From contig CP136066.1 of the NCBI GenBank assembly GCA_032622095.1, positions 104,433,319-104,497,318 on the forward strand: a stretch of DNA of 64,000 nucleotides, in the 5' to 3' direction. The stretch is from Siphonodentalium dalli. Its lineage: Eukaryota; Mollusca; Scaphopoda; Gadilida; Siphonodentaliidae. Position numbers and translations under genes: made by a program. The notes beneath the pieces were generated by a model. It was not told the DNA's origin. It saw only the letters and a program-made list of their open reading frames with translations, and made no database searches. Positions 24,967-38,227 of this stretch are shown one piece after another. The first letter of the stretch is position 1; the number at the start of each line of letters is the position of its first letter.

Positions 24967-26954
24967 TATATGTCATTTTCTACATGGAACACCAGTCTTT
25001 TTAGTTAGTGTTAATACAACACGATTTGAAACTTGAACGATCATGTTCACAGTAATTCTGTGTTCACAGTAATTCTGTTAATGTTTTGTGTGCATGTCAT
25101 GCGTATATACGATGCTACTTATCATTATGGTGTGGTGCCTTGGATCCCAATATTCATTTCGGCGACCATACTTGAAACTAAAGCAGTCGCAAGCGGGAAA
25201 AACACTTATGGCGAGATACACCAGCGAGTATCCATGACGTATACTCACGTAATAGATGTCCATACGCGAATTGTTGCTTTTATATTGTTCCATGTGTATC
25301 CTTGGTGCGTTATGGGATAACTGTGTTACCAACTGATACGGACGACCGATTGCCCCAAAAAACGCGACAAGAGGATACACCGGCAATGTCTTGTTGTTAA
25401 CACAAAGAACGAACGTGCTTTCGTTATGTATATCCCCTGGTAGGCTGGTCGTCAGAGGGTTAGACCCGGAATAAATTTGTAATGAAGGTTTCTTAGTCTC
25501 AGTTTTTGCGGGAAAGTATCCCGTATCACATATCCAAAATCCGCTAAAACCGTTTTGAGCTACATTTTCTATTCAAAATGGCATTCATGCAAGCTGAATT
25601 TCTGTGGTAGGTGCACCAACTGATGCCAAATTAGTAATAAAATATAATATATACAAACAATACTTAGTTCTAAACCTGTAGAATTTCTGTCCCAAATTGG
25701 ACAAAATCGAATGAAATTTACAATTTGTGGAAAATTGAATAGCTAGTCATATAGGAGTGAGCAAATAATACTAATTTCAGAGTATAAGGGAAACTTTTCA
25801 TAAGAGATGTACGAATTCTTTCTAATGTATCTCACGATATGGGCAAGCGTGCACAGAAACAGAACAATAACACCGTTATCGGTACTGTTTATCTTGAATC
25901 GTGTGATACATGTAAATATGTAATTACAAACATTATTACAAATTATGGAAAAGTTACATGGGATTTAAGAGGGATGTATTGATTGTGAGACCATTTCTAT
26001 AAGCAGAAAGATATGGACTCACGAATGTGACCAATCATCTTTTATTTTTATATTTACAACATCAAACCTATCAAAATTCAGTGCTATTCATAGAGTACTG
26101 GGTAAAACTGTAGATCATATTGTCCGTGTCTTAAATAGTTATCACATAGTTGCATCCGGTCTCATGATGAAACACGAATATTTCGCTTGTATTATAAGAA
26201 TTCATGGTGGTATATTATGAACGCAATTTATCAAAATACAAATGACTACCATCGACTATCTTCAATAAATTATCAACTTAACCAAAATTGCCTACATACT
26301 CTGTGACAGATACTGCTTATACCTGTAAATTACATATGTTCATATTTAAAAAGGTCACATATATACGCGAAAAGTGCTACGTGTTCTGCAACCGCATGGT
26401 CACGTTTACCCCTTCTCAATGATACACATATCTGTTGCATAAAAAACGATAAATAGCAACATTGAGTGAATGATCAACGGTGAAATAATAGCTTTAAACG
26501 CTGACCACCTGATATTTAGTACAATGACGTGGGTGGCATTTTTATCATATTTTCAAACAACAATATACTGAAAACTAATATTGTGCATTATGTGGTAGCA
26601 TATTGCAGTTGTAAAGTGCCGACTGAAGTGAAATAAACAAAATTGTGTAGTGAGAAACCGGTTTGGTAGCAGCAGGAACATCATTCTTACATAAAATATA
26701 CGATGTACCGTTTCATCGATCTGGTGAGATGGGGTGTTAATGTATTGAAGAGATGTGCGTTTCTTTACAGTATAATAAGCATTGTGACATACGTGTATTG
26801 TTTATCAGCACGGAGAGTGTTGACAGTTCAGGAAATGTAAATAGTATTTATACCGCAAGGGTTTGATGACCAGCCTATGAGCACACAACCATGTGTAACA
26901 ATTAACATAATTATGCTTGTGCAAATAGGTTCATATTGAACTTAAATATCAACA
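24967..26954. other. No gene seen
   Basis: AT-rich, with short opposing frames only (25033-25320 + and 25078-25386 -). I see no recognisable protein, RNA or repeat. Confidence 0.4.
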
Positions 26955-27055
26955 TAGTTTCATGTTAGACTTATTTGATTCTGAAATAAGCCCACAGTGA
27001 ACTTATACCCGTTATTCGGTTGAATGTGCCACAGTGAAAACACGTTACCACGGCA
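26955..27055 (+). repeat. Fragment of palindromic repeat family PAL
   Basis: Shares CTTATTTGATTCTGAAATAA, CCGTTATTCGGTTG and CACAGTGAAAACAC with the left part of the copies at 58230-58563 and 61896-62210. It lacks the hairpin core. Confidence 0.65.
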
Positions 27056-27090
27056 GATAGGCTTGTATGGAACCTATTGCTCAAATGGTG

Positions 27091-30000
27091 CCATATATGA
27101 GGGGGACCACCCCCTTTTCGTACGCCGGATTCCGGGGTTAAATATAGAGTATTCCGGATGCCGAGTGTCAGTACGCCGGATGCCGAAACCTGTATATTTC
27201 GTATTCCGGATGCCGAAATTACAATGACAGATATTATTTAGTGTTGTTTTTTGCATTCATAATTAACTGATAATTAACATATTTAATTTTCCTACCCGTC
27301 ATTAGAAACAATGACAACAATAGTGTAGACAGTGAACGCAAAATGTATAGTACGAGAGATAAATCGATCGCTTTCGAGACTTCGACTTGCGACCTTGAAA
27401 ATCTAACTTAGTAAACATGGCGCTCAAATTTGAGGCATCTAGTCCAGGAGATATTAGTCGACCTCTGCAACCAAGGACTCAACTTCACCCCACGAATTTT
27501 CTTTCTTAATGTCTCCTCTAATTTTGTTTCGGTCGTTAACCAGAAAAAAAGTGGCCGCAGAGACTCCAGACAAGATGGCGTCCACCATGGCGGCCATTTT
27601 ATGTATATGCACCAGGTCTCTTTGATCGCCGTTATAGTAAAGATGATATCACACGCGGTCTTGTTTTCCGCACGATTCGTTATGCTAATATACAACCCTT
27701 TCAAATTAGCAAACAATCCGACACCAGAATCCAATATGGCGGCAAAGATGGCCGCCGAAATGTGAAAATAAGCTATTGACATTTCACCACATTTCGTTTG
27801 TCTCTGTGGGAAAATATTGGCATATTGGCGTGAATTTATACATTTATCGTATAGAAGAGTCATTATCAAACACAAGGCGACCATAATATACTTTCATTGT
27901 GGGATATTTTTGTCCGATATCACGTTTTCCCAAATGCCGGTATAATAGGTCAAAGCCGAATCGACGCTAATAACGCGATGTAATGTTTCGAATCAATGAA
28001 TGTTATTGCTATTATAACAACACCCATGCATATATATGTGCAGTAGATACTCGAGCTAGGATTCTTCTTATACCTGAGTTGAGGAATATTCACCCAAATC
28101 CAAGATGGTGGCCAAAATGGCCACCAGAATCGCCGATTGTAACATCAGTGAGCGTTATTGTCACGACAAATCCACACCTGTTTACTATTGTGAGTTGGGA
28201 ACACTTAGGCGAAGAATTATCATTGCACCATATCCAAATAAAAGTCCCCCAAAATCTAAAATGGCGCCCACAATGGCCGAAATATTTTGAAAAATCAACG
28301 AAATTCCCTCATTTCCACATCATTGGGCATTATTTTCGAGACAAGGGGCACATGCTGACAGTTGAGTTAGAAATACTGAGGTGAAGTAATTACCTTGCAT
28401 CTCATGCAAGAATTTGTTTTCCAAATTGAAGATGGTGGCCAAAATGGCGACCGAAATTTGAAAACAAGCTCACATTCCTTTACTTTCTTACGATGGGCCT
28501 TATTGCTACGCGATTTATGCCCACAATTACATGTTCATATGGAAAATGTATATGAGGTACTCAATTGAGCTTGGCAAATTCTCACAGTCAAGATGGCGAT
28601 CAAACTGGCGGCCAGAAATTGAAAAGAAGTCGATTTTATCACATACTACCAGATACTACTAGTAATTTCAGCTTTTTGTCATTATTTCGATGGACAAAAC
28701 GGTACATAATATAAGCCATCTATGAGTTCCAACATAAGTCGTAGCCTTCTGGAAGGATGAAAACCCACAATTAATAATCGCGATGTGGCATTTCGAAATC
28801 CATTCTCCACTAAGCGCCCATAATGGCCGTAACCGTATATAGGTGGCCCGAATAGTCATATTTTAACTTCCAAGAATCAAAACAACAGTACATGAGTTTA
28901 TTCTGATTTGCCATATTCAGCATTATCTGGACCTCACACCAACACAGTTTTCTAAACTTCTTTGTAGAAAGTGCACCTGGTGATCTTCCCAAACAGCTAC
29001 TTCTCAATATATGGTTCATCAATTCACATACTCATCTAATGCACTGACGTACCCGGAAAACTTCTGTATATGGCTTCGAATGTTGAAAGCCTGACATTTG
29101 ACGGATGCCTTTCTGCTAAGGCGTAGAAGACCATAATGCATAATATACCCACACTTCTTGACCGCCTACTTGACTGTGAGTATCAATAGCCAAACGCAAA
29201 TGGATACATACTTCATATCAATATTCCATGTCAACATGTAATGGTGGGTAGAAAACGCGAAACAATAACGCCCATCGTAAGAAAGTAAATGAATGTAGGC
29301 GTGTTTTCAAATTTTGGTCGCCATTTTGGCCGTCATCTTCGATTTGGAAAACAATTTCTTGTATGAGATGTAAGGTAATTACTTCACCTCAGTATTTCCA
29401 ACTCAACTGTAAGAATCGGTGAGTTGTCTCGACAATAAATGTATAAATTTACGCCAAGATGCCAATATTTTCCCACAGAGACAAACGAAAGGCGGTGAAA
29501 TGTCAGAAAAATAGCATATTTTCACATTTCGGTGGTCATCTTGACAGCCATATTGGATTCTGGTGTCGGATCTTTTGCTAATTTGTAATTGTTGTATATT
29601 AGCATAACGAATCGAGCGGAAACAAGACCCCATGTGATATCATCTTTACTATAATGGTGCTTAAAGATATCTGGTGCATATAAAAAAAATGGCCGCCATG
29701 ATGGACGCCATCTTGTCTGGAGTCTCTGCGACCACTTTATTTTCTTGTTAACAACAGAAAAAAATTAGAGGAGACATTAAGAAATAAAATTAGTGGGACG
29801 AAGTTGAGTCCTGGGGGGGGGGGGGGTTGCAGAGGTCGACCAATATCTCCTGGACTAATCCATCCGGATGGAATTCGGTTATCACGCCGTCCGGAACAGC
29901 GGAGTTTTTGTTTGTCTCTGTCAAATGGAACCAATATTTCATTATCGGAGCTAAAAACCCTCCTCATCAATGAGCACGGTGTTACTCAGTGGGCCGCATC

Positions 30001-30367
30001 GTTGGGTGTGGCAGAATTTCAAAACAAAAATAACATTGAAGAGGCTAAAACCTGACCCAGAATTCCCCCATTGAAGGTGTTTATGCTGTGACACGGAGCC
30101 GGAATGGAGCAACGTAAAGGGATAGTTGCATAGTACTACCACGTCTCATTCTTTCTTTGAGTATATATGGTCATATATAGAATGAATTGCACATTTGATA
30201 CTACCAATGCGTTGTTTTAGCTATAAACGTTTGGCAACAATGGGTTAAATTGGTATAAATAGTTTTCCGGATGCCACCCTCTGTTATGGAGTATTCCAGA
30301 TGCCACCCCCCATTTTAGGCCGGATGCCGGATGCCAGAGGGGGTGGGTGGCCCCCCTCATATATTGG
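27091..30367. repeat. 3.3-kb imperfect palindrome with YY1-like motifs
   Basis: Outer tips CCATATATGAGGGGG (27091) and CCCCCCTCATATATTGG (30351-30367) are inverted, with related GGATGCC-rich stretches next to them. The main arms run 27441-28600 on the left and about 29165-29856 on the right. Pairs include AGTCCAGGAGATATT/AATATCTCCTGGACT and CATCGTAAGAAAGTAAA/TTTACTTTCTTACGATG. The left arm has about 485 bp (27852-28336) that the right arm lacks. Units of about 160 bp recur, each with a CAAGATGGCGGCC-like motif: left about 27573, 27733, 28102, 28255, 28428, 28590; right about 29320, 29536, 29688. Open frames inside (27408-27884, 27983-28384) are not recognised and run through the repeat. Confidence 0.85.
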
Positions 30368-30906
30368 ACGTATTGCGTTCTGAAATAGTTTGATATTGAA
30401 CATATTTCGACCATCAACATTTGAGCTTATGATCCACGAGAACAGGCTGGTGTAATATTATTAATAAACGAGCTTCGTATATCGCACCGTTATGCGTTAG
30501 TGACATACATTGACCTCTCTAGCATGTTCCAAGAAAATATATCTTAGTTATTTTATTGACTGAGCGAGGGAACCCCGACCAATATAGCACTATAATCACC
30601 ACCGCTGCCAGCAAATGCAAAGCACAATAAATTTAAATTATCCTGTTTTGTAAGCAAACAACCTAATGCTTTAAATAACACTTGTAAGTAACCCAGAATA
30701 AGAGGCCGGGATTATAATTTTCTATAAACAGATTGCTTTTGATATATTGATAACGGATGTGTCTGATTATGGAACAGGTTTATATCAGACACAGGGGCGG
30801 CCAATATGCCAAACATTTGGGGTGGGTCATGAAAGTGTTCAATTTTCATTCGGTGCGCATAGTTATATTGTTGAATCAAAATGGTGGGACCTCAAATTAA
30901 AGTTTG

Positions 30907-30908
<2 letters not shown>
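30368..30908. other. No gene seen
   Basis: Unassigned AT-rich flank between the large palindrome and the CT microsatellite. Confidence 0.4.
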
Positions 30909-30937
<29 letters not shown>

Positions 30938-30966
30938 CCCTCTCTCTCTCTCTCTCTCTCTCTCTC
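30909..30966 (+). repeat. (CT)n microsatellite
   Basis: About 58 bp of CT repeats with one CCCC interruption. It gives false serine/leucine and arginine/glutamate frames. Confidence 0.95.
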
Positions 30967-30984
30967 GGAGCTATATACTTCCCG

Positions 30985-31083
30985 GTGAAACTAAACATCC
31001 GCGTGCCCCCCCCCCCCCCCATCAGTAAAATTGACAACATGGTGATATGGTCTAGCGGCTGAAAGGACGATAAATACAATAAA
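30985..31083 (+). repeat. SINE 3' part with internal poly-C
   Basis: Matches the 3' portion of the SINE at 40158-40436: GCGTG, CC-rich, GTAAAATTGACAAC, TCTAGCGGCT, ACGATAAA. A run of about 17 C at 31005-31020 has expanded inside the pyrimidine-rich segment. Confidence 0.65.
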
Positions 31084-31375
31084 CATTTATCCACCAAATA
31101 GTATCAATTGCATACAAGTATATAGTATCCCATAGTCGTATTGTTAAACTTCGTCGAACAGAAAGGTAAATAACATAACACAGAAATATATATATATATA
31201 ATATAGTATCTTCAATATATTCTCAACTTAACCAAATTTCCGTACATACTATGTGACAGAGACTGCTTATACCAGCTCACATCCAGTCTTTTCAGTCAGT
31301 AACTGAATGATCACAGTATACAATGTTGGAGGCAATGTACAGTACCAGTCAGATGAAGTTGTATATTTTGGCTCG

Positions 31376-31815
31376 CCTTTATTGCGATATTGAGCGCGCT
31401 TAATTTCGAAACAGGCGCGATTATAGCGCAATACCAATAATCTGTCGCGCTTATTATTGTGATATTGAACGCAAAATATTGCGATATTAAGCGCGCTAAA
31501 CTTCATACAGACCCGATAGTGGTATATGTATATTAGATAAATACTGTGCATATAGTGTGCATATAGTGTACATATAGCATTGCCAATTATAATTATATAC
31601 AAAACTAAAACATTTTCTCTATTTGTTCAATAAACAATACAGAAGAAGCAATTATAATTTGATTTAAATATCACAATTTTGAGCGCAAGATGTCGCAATA
31701 TTAAGCGCGAAATATTGCGATTTTAAGCGCAAAATATTGCAAGCGGCGCGCTTATAAGAATTTCCACTTGCAATATTACTGCGATATTGGGCGCGAAAAT
31801 AGCGCGCTTAATATT
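31376..31815. repeat. GCGC/AATATTGCGATATT palindromic clusters
   Basis: Two clusters (about 31376-31505 and 31676-31815) in which short motifs such as ATTGCGATATTAAGCGCG recur many times in both orientations, separated by about 170 bp of AT-rich DNA. GCGC and AATATT are each palindromic. It is locally much richer in CpG than its flanks. Confidence 0.7.
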
Positions 31816-33131
31816 AAACGTTTTTGGACTGTATTGCGGTGTTCGGAGAACGGTAGATACGCCATTTGTCAAACTTTAGACCCATGTTGAGACTGATACG
31901 CAACTCTTGGTGTAATGGTTTCCTTTTAAGGATGCCACCATAGCCGATGTGATTAGATCGTGGATAACACCATCACGGTCTGGGCTAGACCGATTCTGAA
32001 AAGAATGCCGATATTTCTAGTCGAAAGATTGACCAAAAATAGTAGAGAGAAACAAATATTGGTGTAGAGAATTTTAATGAATACGGAGATAGTTAGGCTA
32101 CTCTTAGCATCATTCACAATATGTACCGGAAAGACAGGAACTAGAATGGAGAATATAACATGTTATATAGTTTTCCGTCATTGGAAACGGATTCTTGATC
32201 ATGTTTACTCCAACTGCGACGAAATTTGAATGAGCGATATCTTTTTCTCATTTACCTACTTGAGTTCTCATATTCTTCTAAAACATCGCTCGAGTTCCAA
32301 AGGCTATTCCTGTGGAAGTTTATACCGCGTTTTTTAACATCAATTTTCGAAGAAACGAAAGGAGCTGGGATCGTTACTATTTCCAAAGGCTGTGGAAACG
32401 AATATGAAAATAGTATACAACTTTCCACTTCCATTCGCCATTTTGGAAGTGATGTAAAGTTTATAGTGGTTGGATTTGTCGATTTCCGATTAACAAATGC
32501 GATATGTGACCGCGCATTTCATATTGAATACCGCTTTGATAGCTCCTACCCACGTTGGTAATATAACTTATACTAGCCATCGTACGCAGCATAATCAATA
32601 TTAGAAATAATACAAAAAAACAATTTGCCTAACATTGGATAACCTTAATATCAACCGCCAGCATCAAATCAATTATTCCAAACATCGAAAACAAGTTTTC
32701 ATTCATGGTTTTGAAAATGCAAAGACCGGTTATTGAGTGCAACCATCCGTAAATCAGCACAGGCGCTAATCCGCAAGCGGAGAACTGACCAATGGCAGTG
32801 TTAAGGCATTACTCTGAGATTTGAAACAGACCCATAATTGATCTTGAAGTGAGATTTTGAGATATCCTCATTACCGTGAGAAAAAAGTTCACATAACTTT
32901 CTCAGACATTCCATCTCTAGTATACAAAACTCAGAGACATGTCTGTTCCCGTATCACTGCTTCAGGTGCTCCGGCGTGGTCAACACATATGGGATTAGCC
33001 ATTACGTGTAATATACATGGATACTTCATCGAGAGAAATCCATATATATAGGAGTTCAATCCTATAGATATACAGTAAATATCAAAGGAATTTAGAAAGG
33101 AATAGTGTGGAACATTAGTTCAAGAAATCAT
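31816..33131. other. No gene seen
   Basis: Contains an unrecognised 111-codon frame (32226-32561 +) and its antisense shadow. No repeat structure was noted. Confidence 0.35.
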
Positions 33132-33266
33132 GACGTGACATTCATTCATATACTTATATGTTATTCAATGGATTAAGAGAAATCGTCGCTACATACATCA
33201 ACGATCGTTACGTGACATTCATTCGTATATATATATATACATATTCAATGGATTAAGAGAAATCGT
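33132..33266 (+). repeat. Two-copy direct repeat, ~77-bp period
   Basis: The block 'CGTGACATTCATTC' + 'TATTCAATGGATTAAGAGAA' starts at about 33134 and again at about 33211, with a TA-repeat expansion in the second copy. Confidence 0.75.
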
Positions 33267-33301
33267 AACTACATTGGATGTGCCAGAAACTTTCGGATAT
33301 G

Positions 33302-33535
33302 CCTTCATATAGAGTGAAACAGAAACATTCGGACATATACCTTCATATAGAGTGAAACAGAGACATTTGGATATACACCTTCATACAGAGTGAAACAGAA
33401 ACATTCGGATATATACCTTCATATAGTGACCCAGAAATATTTGGATATACACCTTCATATATAGTGAAAAAGAAACATTCGGATATATACCTTCATATAG
33501 TGACCCAGAATATTCGGATATAAACCTACATAGTG
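33302..33535 (+). repeat. 38-bp minisatellite, ~6 copies
   Basis: Units begin CCTTCATATAG at about 33302, 33340, 33378, 33416, 33452 and 33490, and contain GTGAAACAGAAACATTCGG. Some copies have the shorter TAGTGACCCAGAA variant. Confidence 0.85.
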
Positions 33536-36499
33536 ACATTTGGAATATTCACAGGAAATGAATAACACGACGCAGTTATAAATTAAGTTTCATAAGGTCG
33601 AAATCAAATCTCAGACAAACAAATACCATCCTATCAAATGTAAAAATTCTTATACATAAATCAAATCTTATATACAATTCATCTCGACCAATCATTTGCC
33701 ACATCATGGGGATCACATCCGAATTAGTCGAAACAATCATACAGTCCTCTTAAAATTCATCGACGGTCTGACGAAGCAAGGCAGTAAACTATAAAATAGC
33801 GAACTGAGATAGCATGAGTATATATAGTGAATTTGAGTCACTAATATTTAAAAATGATCAATACAACGACCGTTATGTTAATGTGCGAGCTCCCGATGGT
33901 TGTAATACTATTGTACATTGAGTCCCACTGTTATACGTTTAGTCCTACCCACTAGAATATGTTTTTTCTCTGATTGGTATGGTGTCAATCTAGTTACTGG
34001 ACGATACGCAGTCAACCCACATAATTTAGCCCCAGACTACCAGACTCATTGCTCGCAACCTGTCCAAATGGATGACAGTGGACTTTGTCGCATTCCGTTC
34101 AGCCGACTGAGGTTTCTGTTGGATTGTAGTGACCATTTGAACTTGTTTGAATTTATTTCGAATTGTAATCTATTCGGGGTGAAGTGATCATTGTCCTATC
34201 TTTTGTTCTTCAAAACCTTAATTAAGTAAAGCGTGATTAGAACTAAAGATGTATCGATAACAGTGTGTTCAGATCAAAGGTCAATCTCGTCACAGACCTA
34301 GCACGTACTTATCATCCGAAGTGCATCTGTGCAAACATGCATCTGGGTCGATTGAATTTATTTATCAGCCAGCCATTGATCGTCTATAACATAACAAGTC
34401 CTCTCAACCAATTCTATCATTGAACCCTGAGAATCGTCAATACATGTGTGTTAAGTATGCGAATAACAGTTAGGTGAATATGTTACACGTGGTGTCCAAC
34501 TACTCAAAACACACTCGAACGTCGGCGGAAATTTTTTTCACGAATAAGGAAGTGGGCCGGTTGGTCCCGGCTATTCCCCCAGAACCTTATTTCATTCCGC
34601 GTAAAAAGCGAAAACGAAGGGAAAATCTGAAGCTAAAAGTTTATACGAACCAACTACACAAAAACGTATTCGGAACCACAACCGGTGTTTTATTCCATCG
34701 TCACACAACACTACCCATTCAGTTCGTGAAACTTTACATTGCTCGGACTATATGTGACTGCCAGTCACAAAGACATGTAGTCCACACAAAGTTTGAGTAA
34801 CTAACACATTATTTCAAAATTATTAATGCTAATGGAGGAATACGCACATTGAATCATTCAACTGGTGCTAGTGGAACCAGGCGAAGGATTCAGTGTCTGT
34901 ATTGCTTCCTGATGCGCTAAAGGAGACAGAATATTCTAGACCTCTCCCCCTGCCGCGATGCCAGAATTGGAATCGGCAGTGAGACATCTACGTGTACAGA
35001 AATGTGATCGGCTTGCCACACATGTATGCCTGCCTTATTTAGCAACACAAAAATATAACATAAAAATTTATGTTTGCAAAAACACCTAATATAGGATCCC
35101 CAGTCTTCACCAAGCCAACAAGAGCTCAGCATCAAGTAAGTCAAATTTACCGCACGTTCACTCGGTTGGTGTCGATTTCCGAGTTAGGATTTCGGAGGTA
35201 AAAAACAACGTGTTCGTCCACTTATGCACTAGCGAAGCCGTCCAATGATCGGAATATAGAGTTTCCGGTATACAGAGTTACACTTGGGTGAATTCGGGAC
35301 CGAACAATTTGTTCGGTATGGAGAGGGATCCAGTTCATAGAGGGTCCGATTTGAAGAGGTTTACTGTAGTAACCCATGCAAAACAAAGCAAGATATTATA
35401 TACGTATTTTATACGCCATGCAAGCTCGTTGTAACAAACCTCTGTTTTTTTGGACATAAGTACTGAACTCAATAGCATTTTAAATACCGGAAAGTAAATA
35501 GAAAGAACCGAGAGCCCATAATAATTCTTTAAAACACGGTCATTAAACGCACGGGCGGCATTCGTTGCAGAAATATTCATATTTGTTCAAATCGCCATCA
35601 ACAGAAGGAATATTAAAATATATATAGTTTTGTTCATATGCCAAACATAATCAGCGCGTAAATAGTATATTGTCGTCAAGATGTACGATGGTGTACGTAA
35701 ACACGAACCTGCTCGTATTACAGAAGTTTTGCTTCTGTTTACATAACACAGCGCAATTCTATTGGTTAATCACACACAAATTATTTAAACGCTCTTTATT
35801 ATTTCCATATCAGGAAAACCGTAACAAATAATGCTCTTTATGTTTACCATATCCGGATCTAAACAAAAGTCAGGTTCTGTAACGTTTTTTGCTTTTATTT
35901 ACATAAGAAAGGAAAAACATTTGACAATAATATACTGTTTATGTCATATTTCTGATTGGTGTAAGAACAATGTCTGTCTATATTTTACTATTCTTTCTGT
36001 TTATGGCGGTTTTTGATGGAGCTGGATATTTTAACAGAATACCCACCGCCAACACCGCCCGTATCTTTAATAGAAACATAAGTATACGCTAAGACAGCTA
36101 TTAACACGAACAATATGACACACGAACATAGATCCTGTTATATTCTATACGCCCTCCTCATAAAGATAACGACCATATATTGAGTGATATGTACTGAGGC
36201 GTTTCAATAACTTAAGTTCCATCTGACGAATCCAATTGTTATCAGTTCCACAAAAGATTTACAACTAATTGAGTGATTAAGTATTAAATGAGACGTAATT
36301 CTCTGTCTCCCCATTGGGAGAACATATGCTTTCGCTGGCGAATTTTACCAACGTATTTACTTTCTATCGATTTCGAGGTCAAACGACATAGAGTATATTA
36401 GCACCGGATAGCCAGCATTACACTAAAGTATGATTGTTACTGACAGTAACTTACCGCCATATTAAAAACCTCCACGAATAGCTGCATTGTTTGTAGTAC
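33536..36499. other. No gene seen
   Basis: A nearly 3-kb stretch without a supportable gene. The frame at 34474-34800 (+) encodes a basic patch (PRKKRKRRE) that would look like a nuclear signal, but nothing else in it is recognisable and no splice context can be shown. It is a weak candidate exon only. Confidence 0.35.
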
Positions 36500-36722
36500 T
36501 CTCAATTATAAATATTTACATCTGGATTAGGGACGCAACTATCGGCGATAAAAAAAAACAAATAATTTCGCCGTCGTGATTCATTGCATTTAATAGGTAC
36601 ATCAGAATGATGTGTGTTGTCAATTTGGATTACGATTCGTAAAAATAAAACTACTGCATGAGCAAAATTATTCTCCATTTCTATTTGATCACTCTACCGG
36701 AGTGTTTCATAACACTTTAAAT
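36500..36722 (+). repeat. Dispersed repeat DR-b, copy 2
   Basis: Partner of 14335-14565; see that entry for the shared blocks. A poly-A expansion (near 36551) distinguishes it. Confidence 0.75.
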
Positions 36723-36989
36723 ATTTACACTCAGTCAACTGGGTTGTTACTTGCGCCAGTCCATGCTGGACGCAAGTAGTGTTTTCGGCTCGGATGTCTG
36801 TTTATCCTTCCTTCCTTCCTTCCGTGAATATGTTACGTCATACCGGAAGTACATACTGTAAAAAATGAACACGCGCTAATATGAAATGGTTGAATCAATT
36901 GTAATTTAAATCCACATATATATATACTTAATTTGCATTGTTATCTGGTTTTATTTTGGTAATAAATCGTTCATAAATGAACAATATTG

Positions 36990-37178
36990 AAAAATTTCAA
37001 AAAGTTCAAAAAGTTCAAAAATTTCAAAAATTTCAAAAACTTCAAAAACTTCAAAAATTTCAAAAACTTCAAAAATTTCAAAAACTTCAAAAATTTCAAA
37101 AACTTCAAAAATTTCACAAATTTCAAAAACTTCAAAAATTTCAAAAACTTCACAAATTTCACAAATTTCAAAAAACTT
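36990..37178 (+). repeat. 9-bp minisatellite (TTCAAAAAY)n
   Basis: About 21 copies of TTCAAAAAY alternating as an 18-bp dimer (…TTTCAAAAACTTCAAAAA…). Because 9 is a multiple of 3, several frames on both strands stay open and encode FKN, QKF or FEI repeats. Confidence 0.95.
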
Positions 37179-37289
37179 AGTAATTTTTATAGGCGCCAAA
37201 TTTCCATCCAAGACGTATACCCTTATAAACTGCGGGTCAGTCCTAGTAACGCGCACGTCAACGCGTTTGAAGTTTTTGAAGTTTTCAAT

Positions 37290-37460
37290 GCAAATGTCAC
37301 TTTAACATTATCCCACAGTGAGTGCCTAGTGTTACTTTAACATTCATCCATAGTGAGTGCCTTATGTCACTTTAACAATCATCCCCCGTGAGAGCCTATA
37401 TTGTCCCTTTAATATTCAAATACTGAGTGCATTTTGTCCATTTAATATTCAGGGCGGAAG
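37290..37460 (+). repeat. ~46-50 bp degenerate tandem repeat
   Basis: Three to four units of the type TGTCACTTTAACATTCATCC + CAGTGAGTGCCT. A related pair with ATACATGTAGATAATACA follows at about 37490 and 37600. Confidence 0.6.
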
Positions 37461-38227
37461 CTGCCCATCGTTCAGCGAGGTCATCACGTGATATACATGT
37501 AGATAATACATCGTTCACATGGAGAGACTTCGTTCAGCGAGCGCAGTGTGTCACTTTAACATTCAAGACTGAAGCTATCCCCATCAAGGTCCTCACGTAA
37601 TATACATGTAGATAATACACCATGCATAGGAGTGGCCTAAATCTGATAGTTGGTTAACAGGTAAAAAACACTACCAATATGTCTCACCTGTAATTAGATC
37701 GGATAGAGTTATCGTTCCTAATATGCAGCCAACTGGGGTCCATATCATCATAACAGGGATATTATGTCCGTACACACAACTATTTCAGCGATGGATGAAC
37801 AGAGATTTGATATTTAGATTTTTGTTATCGATCTCTCAAACGAGGGGCCAGCACCCGTGGTTCAAACTGTTGTTGGCAAGACACCACACAACATGCCAAA
37901 ATGTGTGATGGGCGCAAGTATAGGCAGCTCCAGTGAGTGCATTCTAGTTGTATCATGCAGTCATCACGTATAAGAAAAGAAGATGCATGCATCAGATCGC
38001 CCATGAATTATTTTACAAAAAATTAGTCACGTACATTGGGGAAATGTTATAAATTTAATATTAGAACTTCAATATATCAGAACGATATGTCTGGTGTACT
38101 CGCGACCAAACACATGATACTTACATGACCAAATTACCCCTAGATATGAAGCTTGATCGTGCGTGTACAATTTGATAATTACCTGCTCATCATAAATGTG
38201 GGCTATATGGTTTGCCGATATATTCAA

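Noticed and set aside
30747-31097. Serine/leucine-rich and arginine/glutamate-rich proteins
   Set aside because: Products of the (CT)n microsatellite and the poly-C run.
34474-34800. A nuclear protein exon (PRKKRKRRE patch)
   Set aside because: One basic patch in an otherwise unrecognised frame is not enough. No homologous domain or splice evidence.
36951-37340. Long frames on both strands encoding FEIFEVFEIC, FKNFKNFKN and QKFQKLQK repeats
   Set aside because: All are produced by the 9-bp minisatellite. A period divisible by three keeps several frames open, and none has non-repeat coding context.
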